A stretch of 64,000 bases of DNA from Voacanga thouarsii (lineage: Eukaryota > Streptophyta > Magnoliopsida > Gentianales > Apocynaceae). The notes below the pieces were generated by a model that worked only from the letters and a program-made list of their open reading frames with translations, was not told the origin of the DNA and did no database searches. Of this stretch, positions 24,683 to 37,344 are shown piece by piece. The translations under genes and the position numbers were made by a program. The stretch lies in assembly GCA_026120185.1 (NCBI GenBank), contig JANUWF010001101.1:62001-126000 (forward strand), in the 5' to 3' direction. How positions within the stretch are numbered: position 1 is the first letter of the stretch; each line of letters opens with the position of its first letter.

Positions 24683-27600
24683 CTAATTAGAATAACACCC
24701 ACAACAGGAATACTGGGCATCATACGTGGGCTTCTAATGGTAAACCATCGTCGCAAAGCACCGAAAGGTTCCCTAATCATGCTTATGTTGACGCCCCATA
24801 TACTTGGCACATATACTCATACTTACAACATTCTTTTGCAACAGCATCACTAAAATTACCGCGTACAACTAGCACATCTTTCTATAAAAAAATAAAAAAA
24901 AAATAACTCTTTTTTTTACCAATAAAAACACTACTGGGATTATAAAACGACAGACTAATTAGAAAAACACACACATCAGGAATATTGTGCATCATACGTG
25001 AGTTCCTGATGGTAAACCATCGTTGCAAAGCACCGAAAGGTTCCCCGATCATGCTTATGTTGAAGCCCCATTTACTTGGCACATATACCCATACTTACAA
25101 CATTGTTTTGCAACTGCATCACTAAAATTAACGTGTACAACTAGCACATCTTTATTAAAAAAAAATCAAATAAAATACCACTTTTTTTGTCCAATATTAA
25201 CACTACTGGGATTATAAAAGGACAGACTAATTAGAAAAACAAACAAAACAGGAATACTGTGCATCATATGTGGGTTTCGGATGGTAAACCTCCGTCGGAA
25301 AACACCAAAAGGTTCCCCAATAATGCTTATGTTGACGCCCCATATACTTGGCACAAATACTCATACTTACAACATTCTTTTGGCACGGCATCACTAAAAT
25401 TACTGCGTACAACAAGCACATCTTTGTTTAAAAAAATTAAACAAAATACCTCGTTTTTTGTCTATTAAAAACACTCCTGGGAGTATAAAAAGACAGACTA
25501 ATTATTAAAACACACTCAACATGAATACTGTGCATCATACGACGGCTTCTGATGCTAAACCACCGTCGCAAAACACCGAAAGGTTCCCCAATCATGTTTA
25601 TGTTGACGCCCCAGATACTTGGCCCATATACTCATACTTACAACATTGTTTTGCATCTGCATTACTAAAATTACAGCGTACAAGTAGCACATCTTTGTTT
25701 AAAAAAATCAAACAAAATACCTCTTTTTTTGTCCAACAAAAACACTACTGGGAATATCAAAGGACAGACTAATTAGAATAACACCCACAACAGGAATACT
25801 GTGCATCATACGTGGGCTTCTAATGGTAAACCATCGTCGCAAAGCACCGAAAGGTTCCCTAATCATGCTTATGTTGACGCCCCATATACTTGGCACATAT
25901 ACTCATACTTACAACATTCTTTTGCAACAACATCACTAAAATTACCGCGTACAACTAGCACATCTTTCTTTAAAAAAATAAAAAAAAAACTCTTTTTTTT
26001 ACCAATAAAAACACTACTGGGATTATAAAAGGACAGACTAATTAGAAAAACACACACAACAGGAATACTGTGCATCATACGTGAGTTCCTGATGGTAAAC
26101 CATCGTTGCAAAGCACCGAAAGGTTCCCCGATCATGCTTATGTTGAAGCCCCATTTACTTGGCACATATACCCATACTTACAACATTGTTTTGCAACTGC
26201 ATCACTAAAATTAACGTCTACAACTAGCACATCTTTATTAAAAAAAAATCAAACAAAATACCACTTTTTTTGTCCAATATTAACACTACTGTGATTATAA
26301 AATGACAGACTAATTAGAAAAACAAACAAAACTGGAATACTGTGCATCATATGTGGGTTTCGGATGGTAAACCTCCGTCGGAAAGCACCGAAAGGTTCCC
26401 CAATAATGCTTATGTTGACGCCCCATATACTTGGCACATATACTCATACTTACAACATTCTTTTGGCACGGCATCACTAAAATTACTGCGTACAACAATC
26501 ACATCTTTGTTTAAAAAAATTAAACAAAATACCTCGTTTTTTGTCCATTAAAAACACTCCTGGGAGTATAAAAAGACAGACTAATTATTAAAACACACTC
26601 AACATGAATACTGTGCATCATACGTCGGCTTCTGATGCTAAACCACCGTCGCAAAACACCGAAAGGTTCCCCAATCATGTTTATGTTGACGCCCCATAAA
26701 CTTGGCGCATATACTCATACTTACAACATTGTTTTGCAAAGGCACCACTAAAATTACAGCAGTACAGCTAGCACATCTTTGTTTAAAAAAATGAAACAAA
26801 ATACCTCTTTTTTTGTCCAATAAAAACACTACTGGGATTATAAAAGGACAAACTAATTAAAATAACACCCACAACAGGAATACTGTGCATCATACGTGGG
26901 CTTCTAATGGTAAACCATTGTCGCAAAGCACCGAAAGGTTCTCGAATCATGCTTATGTTGACGCCCCATATACTTGGCACATATATTCATACTTACAACA
27001 TTCTTTTGCAACAGCATCACTAAAATTACCGCGTACAACTAGCATATCTTTCTTTAAAAAAATAAAAAAAATAACTCTTTTTTTTTACCAATAAAAACAC
27101 TCACTGGGATTATAAAAGGACAGACCTAATTAGAAAAACACACACAACAGGAATACTGTGTATCATACGTGAGCTCCTGATGGTAAACCATCGTTGCAAA
27201 GCACCGAAAGGATCCCCGATCATGCTTATGTTGATGCCCCATTTACTTGGCACATATACACATACTTACAACATTGTTTTGCAACTGCATCACTAAAATT
27301 GTCGTGTACAACTAGCACATCTTTATTAAAAAAAATCAAACAAAATACCACTTTTTTTGTCCAATATTAACACTACTGGGATTATAAAAGGATAGATTAT
27401 TAGAAAAACACAAAAAACAGGAATACTGTGCATCATATGTGGGTTTCGGATGGTAAACCTCCGTCGCAAAACACCGAAAGGTTCCCCAAAAATTCTTATG
27501 TTGACGCAACATATACTTGGCACATATACTCATAGTTACAACATTCTTTTGCAATGGCATCACTAAAATTACCGTGTACAACAAGCACATCTTTGTTTAA

Positions 27601-28207
27601 AAAAATTAAACAAATTACCACTTTTTTTGTCCAATAAAAACACTATTGGGATTATAAAAGGACAGACTAATTAGAAAAACACCCACTACAGGAATACTGT
27701 GTATCATACGTGGGCTTCTAATGGTAAACCATCGTCGCAAAGCACCAAAAGGTTCCCTAATCATGCTTATGTTGACGCCCCATATACTTGGCACATATAC
27801 TCATACTTAGAACATTCTTCTGCAACAGCATCACTAAAATTACCGCGTACAACTAGCACATCTTTGTTTAAAAAAATAAAAATAATACCACTTTTTTTGT
27901 CCAATAAAAACACTACTGGGATTATAAAAGGACAGACTAATTAGAAAAACACACACAACAGGAATACTGTGTATCATACTTGAGCTCCGGATGGTAAACC
28001 ACCGTCGCAAAGCATCGAAAGGTTCCCCAATCACGCTTATATTGCCGCCCCAGATACTTGGCCCATATACTCATACTTACAACATTGTTTTGCAACTGCA
28101 TTACTAAAATTACAGCGTACAACTAGCACATCTTTGTTTAAAAAAATCAAACAAAATACCTCTTTTTTTGTCCGACAAAAACACTACTGGGAATATAAAA
28201 TGACGGA
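24683..28207 (+). repeat. 13-monomer higher-order repeat, copy 2 (3,525 bp)
   Basis: Colinear with copy 1 at a 3,522-bp offset over all 13 monomers. It starts at the A monomer with the private GAATACTGGGCATC variant and ends in the chimaeric monomer with TATTGCCGCCCCAGATAC. One base is gained near 26760 (TTACAGCAGTACAG) and another near 27101 (CACTCACTGGG). Copies 2 and 3 share GAATACTGGGCATC while copy 1 has GAATACTGTGCATC, so copies 2 and 3 are likely the more recent pair at that end. Confidence 0.92.
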
Positions 28208-31200
28208 CTAATTAGAATAACACCCACAACAGGAATACTGGGCATCATACGTGGGCTTCTAATGGTAAACCATCGTCGCAAAGCACCGAAAGGTTCCCTA
28301 ATCATGCTTATGTTGACGCCCCATATACTTGGCACATATACTCATACTTACAACATTCTTTTGCAACAGCATCACTAAAATTACCGCGTACAACTAGCAC
28401 ATCTTTCTATAAAAAAATAAAAAAAAAATAACTCTTTTTTTTACCAATAAAAACACTACTGGGATTATAAAACGACAGACTAATTAGAAAAACACACACA
28501 TCAGGAATATTGTGCATCATACGTGAGTTCCTGATGGTAAACCATCGTTGCAAAGCACCGAAAGGTTCCCCGATCATGCTTATGTTGAAGCCCCATTTAC
28601 TTGGCACATATACCCATACTTACAACATTGTTTTGCAACTGCATCACTAAAATTAACGTGTACAACTAGCACATCTTTATTAAAAAAAAATCAAATAAAA
28701 TACCACTTTTTTTGTCCAATATTAACACTACTGGGATTATAAAAGGACAGACTAATTAGAAAAACAAACAAAACAGGAATACTGTGCATCATATGTGGGT
28801 TTCGGATGGTAAACCTCCGTCGGAAAACACCAAAAGGTTCCCCAATAATGCTTATGTTGACGCCCCATATACTTGGCACAAATACTCATACTTACAACAT
28901 TCTTTTGGCACGGCATCACTAAAATTACTGCGTACAACAAGCACATCTTTGTTTAAAAAAATTAAACAAAATACCTCGTTTTTTGTCTATTAAAAACACT
29001 CCTGGGAGTATAAAAAGACAGACTAATTATTAAAACACACTCAACATGAATACTGTGCATCATACGACGGCTTCTGATGCTAAACCACCGTCGCAAAACA
29101 CCGAAAGGTTCCCCAATCATGTTTATGTTGACGCCCCAGATACTTGGCCCATATACTCATACTTACAACATTGTTTTGCATCTGCATTACTAAAATTACA
29201 GCGTACAAGTAGCACATCTTTGTTTAAAAAAATCAAACAAAATACCTCTTTTTTTGTCCAACAAAAACACTACTGGGAATATCAAAGGACAGACTAATTA
29301 GAATAACACCCACAACAGGAATACTGTGCATCATACGTGGGCTTCTAATGGTAAACCATCGTCGCAAAGCACCGAAAGGTTCCCTAATCATGCTTATGTT
29401 GACGCCCCATATACTTGGCACATATACTCATACTTACAACATTCTTTTGCAACAACATCACTAAAATTACCGCGTACAACTAGCACATCTTTCTTTAAAA
29501 AAATAAAAAAAAACTCTTTTTTTTACCAATAAAAACACTACTGGGATTATAAAAGGACAGACTAATTAGAAAAACACACACAACAGGAATACTGTGCATC
29601 ATACGTGAGTTCCTGATGGTAAACCATCGTTGCAAAGCACCGAAAGGTTCCCCGATCATGCTTATGTTGAAGCCCCATTTACTTGGCACATATACCCATA
29701 CTTACAACATTGTTTTGCAACTGCATCACTAAAATTAACGTCTACAACTAGCACATCTTTATTAAAAAAAAATCAAACAAAATACCACTTTTTTTGTCCA
29801 ATATTAACACTACTGTGATTATAAAATGACAGACTAATTAGAAAAACAAACAAAACTGGAATACTGTGCATCATATGTGGGTTTCGGATGGTAAACCTCC
29901 GTCGGAAAGCACCGAAAGGTTCCCCAATAATGCTTATGTTGACGCCCCATATACTTGGCACATATACTCATACTTACAACATTCTTTTGGCACGGCATCA
30001 CTAAAATTACTGCGTACAACAATCACATCTTTGTTTAAAAAAATTAAACAAAATACCTCGTTTTTTGTCCATTAAAAACACTCCTGGGAGTATAAAAAGA
30101 CAGACTAATTATTAAAACACACTCAACATGAATACTGTGCATCATACGTCGGCTTCTGATGCTAAACCACCGTCGCAAAACACCGAAAGGTTCCCCAATC
30201 ATGTTTATGTTGACGCCCCATAAACTTGGCGCATATACTCATACTTACAACATTGTTTTGCAAAGGCACCACTAAAATTACAGCGTACAGCTAGCACATC
30301 TTTGTTTAAAAAAATGAAACAAAATACCTCTTTTTTTGTCCAATAAAAACACTACTGGGATTATAAAAGGACAAACTAATTAAAATAACACCCACAACAG
30401 GAATACTGTGCATCATACGTGGGCTTCTAATGGTAAACCATTGTCGCAAAGCACCGAAAGGTTCTCGAATCATGCTTATGTTGACGCCCCATATACTTGG
30501 CACATATATTCATACTTACAACATTCTTTTGCAACAGCATCACTAAAATTACCGCGTACAACTAGCATATCTTTCTTTAAAAAAATAAAAAAAATAACTC
30601 TTTTTTTTTACCAATAAAAACACTACTGGGATTATAAAAGGACAGCCTAATTAGAAAAACACACACAACAGGAATACTGTGTATCATACGTGAGCTCCTG
30701 ATGGTAAACCATCGTTGCAAAGCACCGAAAGGATCCCCGATCATGCTTATGTTGATGCCCCATTTACTTGGCACATATACACATACTTACAACATTGTTT
30801 TGCAACTGCATCACTAAAATTGTCGTGTACAACTAGCACATCTTTATTAAAAAAAATCAAACAAAATACCACTTTTTTTGTCCAATATTAACACTACTGG
30901 GATTATAAAAGGATAGATTATTAGAAAAACACAAAAAACAGGAATACTGTGCATCATATGTGGGTTTCGGATGGTAAACCTCCGTCGCAAAACACCGAAA
31001 GGTTCCCCAAAAATTCTTATGTTGACGCAACATATACTTGGCACATATACTCATAGTTACAACATTCTTTTGCAATGGCATCACTAAAATTACCGTGTAC
31101 AACAAGCACATCTTTGTTTAAAAAAATTAAACAAATTACCACTTTTTTTGTCCAATAAAAACACTATTGGGATTATAAAAGGACAGACTAATTAGAAAAA

Positions 31201-31522
31201 CACCCACTACGAGAATATCGTGTATCATACGTGGGCTTCTAATGGTAAACCATCGTCGCAAAGCACCAAAAGGTTCCCTAATCATGCTTATGTTGACGCC
31301 CCATATACTTGGCACATATACTCATACTTAGAACATTCTTCTGCAACAGCATCACTAAAATTACCGCGTACAACTAGCACATCTTTGTTTAAAAAAATAA
31401 AAATAATACCACTTTTTTTGTCCAATAAAAACACTACTGGGATTATAAAAGGACAGACTAATTAGAAAAACACACACAACAGGAATACTGTGTATCATAC
31501 TTGAGCTCCGGATGGTAAACCA
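28208..31522 (+). repeat. 13-monomer higher-order repeat, copy 3 (partial, about 12.2 monomers)
   Basis: Colinear with copy 2 at a 3,521-3,525-bp offset up to about 31522. There the 13th monomer leaves the repeat and becomes the CCGATCATACTTATGTTGAAG type seen near 10990. The higher-order repeat therefore ends inside a monomer. The junction is seamless in monomer phase, as expected for unequal exchange between array segments. Confidence 0.9.
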
Positions 31523-31599
31523 TCATCGCAAAACTCCGAAAGGTTCCCCGATCATACTTATGTTGAAGCCCCATTTACTTGGCACATATATACAAACTT

Positions 31600-31615
31600 A
31601 CAACATTAAAAGTAC
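31600..31615 (+). other. 109-bp deletion scar within a monomer
   Basis: TTACAACATT joins directly to AAAAGTACAGACTAATT. This removes the segment from the TTTTGCAACTG part to the TATA-like box that is present in the paralogue at about 11040-11150. A similarly placed deletion was not seen elsewhere in the window. Confidence 0.8.
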
Positions 31616-32827
31616 AGACTAATTAGAAAAACACCAACAGCAGGAATACTGTGCATCATACGTGGGTTTCGGATGGTAAACCTCCGTCGCAAAGCACCGA
31701 AACGTTCCCCAATAATGCTTATGTTGACGCCCCATATACATTGCACATATACTCATATTTACAACATTCTTTTGCAACGACATCACTAAAATTGCTGCGT
31801 ACAACAAGCACGTCGTTGTTTTAAAAAATTAAACAGAATACCTCATTTTTTGTCCAATAAAAACACTCCTGGGTGTATAAAAGGACAGACTAATTATTAA
31901 AACACACACAACAGGAATACTGTGCATCATACGTGAGCTCATGATGGTAAACCATCGTTGCAAAGCACCGAAAGGTTCCCCAATCATCCTTATGTTGACA
32001 CCCCATATACTTGGCACATATACACGTACTTACAACATTGTTTTGCAACTGCATCACTAAAATTACTGCGTACAACTTGCTATCCTTGTTTAAAAAAATA
32101 AATCAAAATATCTCTTTTTTTGTCCAATATTAACACTACTGGGATTATAAAGGGACAGACAAATTAGAAAAACACACACAACAGGAATATTGTGCATCAT
32201 ACGTGGGTTTCGGATTGTAAACCTCCGTCGTGAAGCACCGAAAGGTTCCCCAGTAATGCTTATGTTGACGCCCCATATACTTGGCACATATACTTATACT
32301 TACAACATTCTTTTGCAACGGCATCACTAAAATTACCGCGCACAACAAGCACATCTTTGTTTAAAAAAATTAAACAAAATACCTCGTTTTTTGTCCAATA
32401 AAAACTCTCCTGGGAGTATAAAAGGACAGACTAATTATTAAAACACACACAACAGGAATACTGTGCAGCATACGTTAGCATCTGTTGGTAAACCACCGTC
32501 GCAAAACACCGAAAGGTTCCCCAATCATGCTTATGTTGACGCCCCATAAACTTGGCACATATACTCATACTTACAACATTGTTTCGCAACTGCATCACTA
32601 AAATTACAGCGTACAGCTAGCACATCTTTGTTTAAAAAAATCAAACAAAGTACCTCTTTTTTTGTCCAAGAAAAACACTACAGGGATTATTAAAGGACAG
32701 ACTAATTAGAGAAACACACACAACAGGAGTACTGTGCATCATACGTGGGCTTCTGATGGTAAACCACCGTCGCAAAGCAGCGAAAGGTTCCCCAATCATG
32801 CTTCTGGTACGCCCCAAATACTTGGCA

Positions 32828-34072
32828 TAGAATTTAGGAGGCTAGGGTTTGATTAATAAGAGAAAGACGGCTAGGGTTTGATCAAGAGAGAAGCAGAGAA
32901 ACGGTTTCACTGTTATTGCGTGAATAGTCTGTGTCTCTTACCCTAAGGAAACCGTTTCCTTGTATTTATTGATTTATAATTACCATAAATTGCAACTTAG
33001 TCCTTCATAATCAAGAGCGACATCTAGCAATGACTCTTGACCACCCTAAAGTCCAGAAAGTCAAGTGGCTTGACATGAACCTTTCAATACCAAATTATCA
33101 GTGCAATAAACTCCTTTCACCATACAATATCTCATTCGGTCTAGAGCATGGAATTAGTGCCAACTCCCTCCAGAATATTACTAATTCTGGCCCGAATATC
33201 TTTTAGTACTTGTTCAAGAAATCCATTACTCGATATGTGTATCAATTGGAACCATTTCCATCACATAGTCGCCTTGGCCAAGGACTTCATGAGTAGTGAT
33301 TTCTACAAGTGGCCTTGAGATATACTTTCCTACTATTAGGAGTGGTGAATCCTTTATTGACTTTCTCAACTACTTTCGTTTACTTTACGTTGTACCCAAT
33401 ATCCATCCTATAGGAAGTCCTAGATAAGACTCCAAATATTAGAATCAAAGTACAACGCTCGTTAAACAAAGTACCTAGGAGATCTCAAGTCTAAAGATAC
33501 TTGCACACTTGCTATAATTGGATTCTATCACTGGCACTAAATAGCTTTCCAAGTGATTATCTCATAGCTAGGACATCCAATGAACTTATTCCAAAACAAG
33601 ACTCCACACGTTAATCTTGAGTATCACAATACTCACGGATATGAGAGCCACCGCTTGATCCAATCAAGAGATATAACATGTGCTAGTCCTGGCGTATTAA
33701 TAATGTCCCATCTTATTAATACTATGACTGGGGATTATTTAAGTACAAACACTACATAGTGTAATAGGAATCTCACATCATGATCTCTATCATGATTTCT
33801 ATAACACGGTGAGATTGTGAGCGCTCGACCTTGTGTGGATTATCATTAGAGGGAGTTCTTTCTTGGACTTCAGTTGAGCTGTTGTGAACCGGTTTTGTGA
33901 TCTGGATCGCGCCTGCGTTCTTGGAACACGAAAAATTTAAATTCCGGCTTCAAGAGGTAGTAAGAGTGATCTTCTCTCTTTCCCGTTTCCACTGCAAACC
34001 CGTGATCCATGGCTTTGATTTCATGCTATTTTCCGCTGCGATTAATTTGTTTAATTAATATAGAAATCCTAC
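32828..34072 (-). mobile_element. Inserted element copy 4, internally deleted (1,245 bp)
   Basis: It carries the same internal deletion as 12374-13620 (TAGTCCTTCA joined to TAATCAAGAGCG) and the same junctions with the satellite. It is part of the 20.45-kb spaced duplication, so this copy arose by copying the array and not by a new insertion. No coding capacity is claimed. Confidence 0.8.
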
Positions 34073-36224
34073 ACATACTTACAACATTCTCTTGCAACTG
34101 CATCACTACAATTACCGCGTACAACTAGCACATCCTTGTATAAAAAAATCAAACAAAATACCACTTTTTTTGTGCAATAAAAACACTACTAGGATTATAA
34201 AAGGACAGACTAATTAGAAAAATACATACAATAGGAACACTGTGCATCATACGTGGTCTTCTTATGGTAAACCATCGTCGCAAAGTACCGAATCGTTCCC
34301 CAATCATGCTGATGTTGACGCCACATATAATTGACACATATCATCATACTTACAACATTCTTCTGCAACTGCAACACTAAAATTACCGCGTACATCTTTC
34401 ACATCTTTGTTTAAAAAAATCAAACAAAATACCTCTTTTTTTTGTCCAATAAAAACACTACTGGGATTATAAAAGGTCAGACTAATTTGAATAACACACA
34501 CAACAGGAATACTGTGCATCATACGTGAGCTCCTGATGGTAAACCATCGTCGCAAAGCACCGAAAGGTTCTCCGATCATGCTTATGTTGACGCCCCATAT
34601 ACTTGGCACATATACTCATACTTACAACATTCTTTTGCAACGGCATCACTAAAATTACCGCGTACAACAAGCACATCTTTGTTATAAAAAATTTTTAGAA
34701 AAAACAACTTTTTTTGGGCAATAAAACACAATTGGGATAATAAAAGGTCATATTAAATACAAAAACATACCCAACAGGAATATTGTGCATGATACGTGGG
34801 CTTCGGATGGTAAACCACCGTCGCAAAGCATCGAAAGGTTCCCCAATCACGCTTATATTGCCGCCCCAGATACTTGGCCCATATACTCATACTTACAACA
34901 TTGTTTTGCAACTGCATTACTAAAATTACAGCGTACAACTAGCACATCTTTGTTTAAAAAAATCAAACAAAATACCTCTTTTTTTGTCCGACAAAAACAC
35001 TACTGGGAATATAAAATGACGGACTAATTAGAATAACACCCACAACAGGAATACTGGGCATCATACGTGGGCTTCTAATGGTAAACCATCGTCGCAAAGC
35101 ACCGAAAGGTTCCCTAATCATGCTTATGTTGACGCCCCATATACTTGACACATATACTCATACTTACAACATTCTTTTGCAACAGCATCACTAAAATTAC
35201 TGCGTACAACTAGCACATCTTTCTTTAAAAAAAAAAAAAAAAACTCTTTTTTTTACCAATAAAAACACTACTGGGATTATAAAAGGACAGACTAATTAGA
35301 AAAACACACACAACAGGAATACTGTGCATGATACGTGAGCTCCTGATGGTAAACCATCGTTGCAAAGCACCGAAAGGTTCCCCGATCATGCTTATGCTGA
35401 AGCCCCATTTACTTGGCACATATACACATACTTACAACATTGTTTTACAACTGCATCACTAAAATTATCGTGTACAAATAGCACATCTTTATTAAAAAAA
35501 AATCAAACAAAATACCTCTTTTTTTGTCCAATATTAACACTACTGGGATTATAAAAGGACAGACTAATTCGAAAAACACCCAAAACAGGAATACTGCGCA
35601 TCATATGTTGGTTTCGGATGGTAAACCTCCGTTGCAAAGCATCGAAAGGTTCCCCAATAATGCTTTTGTTGACGCCCCATATACTTGGGACATATACTCA
35701 TACTTACAACATTCTTTTGCAATGGCATCACTAAAATTACCGCGTACAACAAGCACATCTTTGTTTAAAAAAATTAAACAAAATACCTCGTTTTTTGTCC
35801 AATAAAAACACTACTGTGATTATAAAAGGACAGACTAATTAGAATAACACACACAACTGAAATACTGTGCGTCATACGTGAGCTCCTGATGGAAAACCAT
35901 CGTCGCAAAGCACCGAAAGGTTCCCCGCTCATACTTATGTTGACGCCCCATATACTGGGCACATATACTCATACTTTCAACATTCTTTTGCAACGGCAAC
36001 ACTAAAATTACCGCGTACAACAAGTACATTTTTTATTAAAAAAGAAAAACCACTTTTTTTGTCCAATAAAATCACAATTGGGATTATAAAAGGTCAGATT
36101 AAATAGAAAAACTCACCCAACAGGAATACTGTGCATGATACGTGGGCTTCTGATGGTAAACCACCATCGCAAAGCAGCGAAAGGTTCCCCAATCATACTT
36201 CTGTTACGCCCCATATACTTGGCG
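34073..36224 (+). repeat. Satellite array block E
   Basis: About 7.9 monomers in the order post-element, GCTTCTTATGG, B-like, E, A, B, C and then D or left-flank types, matching block C's first half. A long A-run (about 18 A) is at 35226-35243. The last monomer, at 36060-36224, is a chimaera of E (CATGATACGTGGGC) and the pre-element type (AGCAGCGAAAGG, TTCTGTTACGCCCC). No gene is seen. Confidence 0.92.
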
Positions 36225-36621
36225 TAGAATTTAGGAGGCTAGGGTTTGATTAATAAGAGAGAGACGGCTAGGGTTTGATCAAGAGAGAGGCAGAGAAACG
36301 GTTTCTCTGTTATTGCGTGAATAGTCTGTGTCTCTTACCCGAAGGAAACCGTTTCCTTGTATTTATTGATTTATAATTACCATAAATTGCAACTTTGTCC
36401 TTCAACGTCCAATGTCAACAAATTGGTCCTTGAAGTTTACTTAATTACAATTAGGTCCCATGAATTATAAAAAACTTATAATTCACCTATAAATATATTC
36501 CCTTCTCTTAATTAACCCCACAATATTATCAAATAATATATTTGAGCATTCAAACCTTTATTGTGTGTGGCCCATTAGGTTTCCTGGTCTTATTGGTAGC
36601 ATAATATGAATTAATTCTAAC
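36225..36621 (-). mobile_element. Inserted element copy 5, truncated (397 bp)
   Basis: The left end is intact (GGCG then TAGAATTTAGGAGGC, two AGGGTTT motifs, both palindromes). It stops at GAATTAATTCTAACA, where it joins AAATACCACTTTTTTTG of a monomer. About three quarters of the element plus part of a satellite stretch is lost. A short ACA/AACA overlap at the join suggests microhomology-mediated deletion. It is duplicated exactly at 46034-46430. Confidence 0.82.
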
Positions 36622-37344
36622 AAAATACCACTTTTTTTGTCCAATATTAACACTACTGGGATTATATAAGGACAGACTAATTAGAAAAACAAACAAAACA
36701 GGAATACTGTGCATCATATGTGGGTTTCGGAAGGTAAACCTCCGTTGCAAAGCACCGAAAAGTTCCCCAATAATGCTTATGTTGACGCCCCATATACTTG
36801 GCACATATACTTATACTTACAACATTCTTTTGGCACGACATCACTAAAATTACCGCGTACAACAAGCACATCTTTGTTTAAAAAAATTAAACAAAATACC
36901 TCATTTTTTGTCCCTTAAAAACACTCCTGGGAGTTTAAAAAGACAGACTAATTATTAAAACACACTCAACATGAATACTGTGCATCATACGTCGGCTTCT
37001 GATGCTAAACCACCGTCGCAAAACACCGAAAGGTTCCCCAATCATGTTTATGTTGACGCCCCATAAACTTGGCACATATACTCATACTTACAACATTGTT
37101 TTGCAAAGGCACCACTAAAATTAGAGCGTACAGCTAGCACATCTTTGTTTAAAAAAATGAAACAAAATACCTCTTTTTTTGTCCTATAAAAACACTACTG
37201 GGATTATTAAAGGACAGACAAATTAGAGAAACACACGCAACAGGAATATTATGCATCATACGTGGGTTTCTGATGGTAAACAACCGTCGCAAAGCAGCAA
37301 AAGGTTCCCCAATCATGCTACTGTTACGCCCCATATACCTGGCA
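36622..37344 (+). repeat. Satellite array block F
   Basis: About 2.7 monomers between two element copies: the remainder of a B monomer, then C (CATATGTGGGTTTCGG), D (TCGGCTTCTGATGCT) and the pre-element type with AACAACCGTCGC and GCTACTGTTACGCC. Identical in layout to block I. No gene is seen. Confidence 0.92.

Larger units (their letters stand above)
20223..32827 (+). repeat. Satellite array block D (contains the 13-monomer higher-order repeat)
   Basis: This is the longest uninterrupted satellite stretch, about 46 monomers. It opens with the post-element monomers (CACATCCTTGTATAAAA, then GCTTCTTATGG with ATAATTGACACATAT), passes through a chimaeric monomer near 20930-21150, then enters three copies of the 3.52-kb repeat. 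It ends with monomers paralogous to 10.6-12.4 kb. No gene is seen. Confidence 0.94.
31150..35810 (+). repeat. Dispersed segmental duplication, right copy (partner 10.59-15.34 kb)
   Basis: Same monomer order and same deleted element as the partner. Private features are a 109-bp deletion at 31607 and absence of the 40-bp scar carried by the partner at 14127. The left part overlaps the end of the 13-monomer repeat, so the left edge is not sharply defined. Confidence 0.75.

Noticed and set aside
35226..35243. Long A-run as a polyadenylation tail of a retroposed transcript
   Set aside because: It lies exactly where every monomer has its A-tract, so it is expansion of that tract by slippage.
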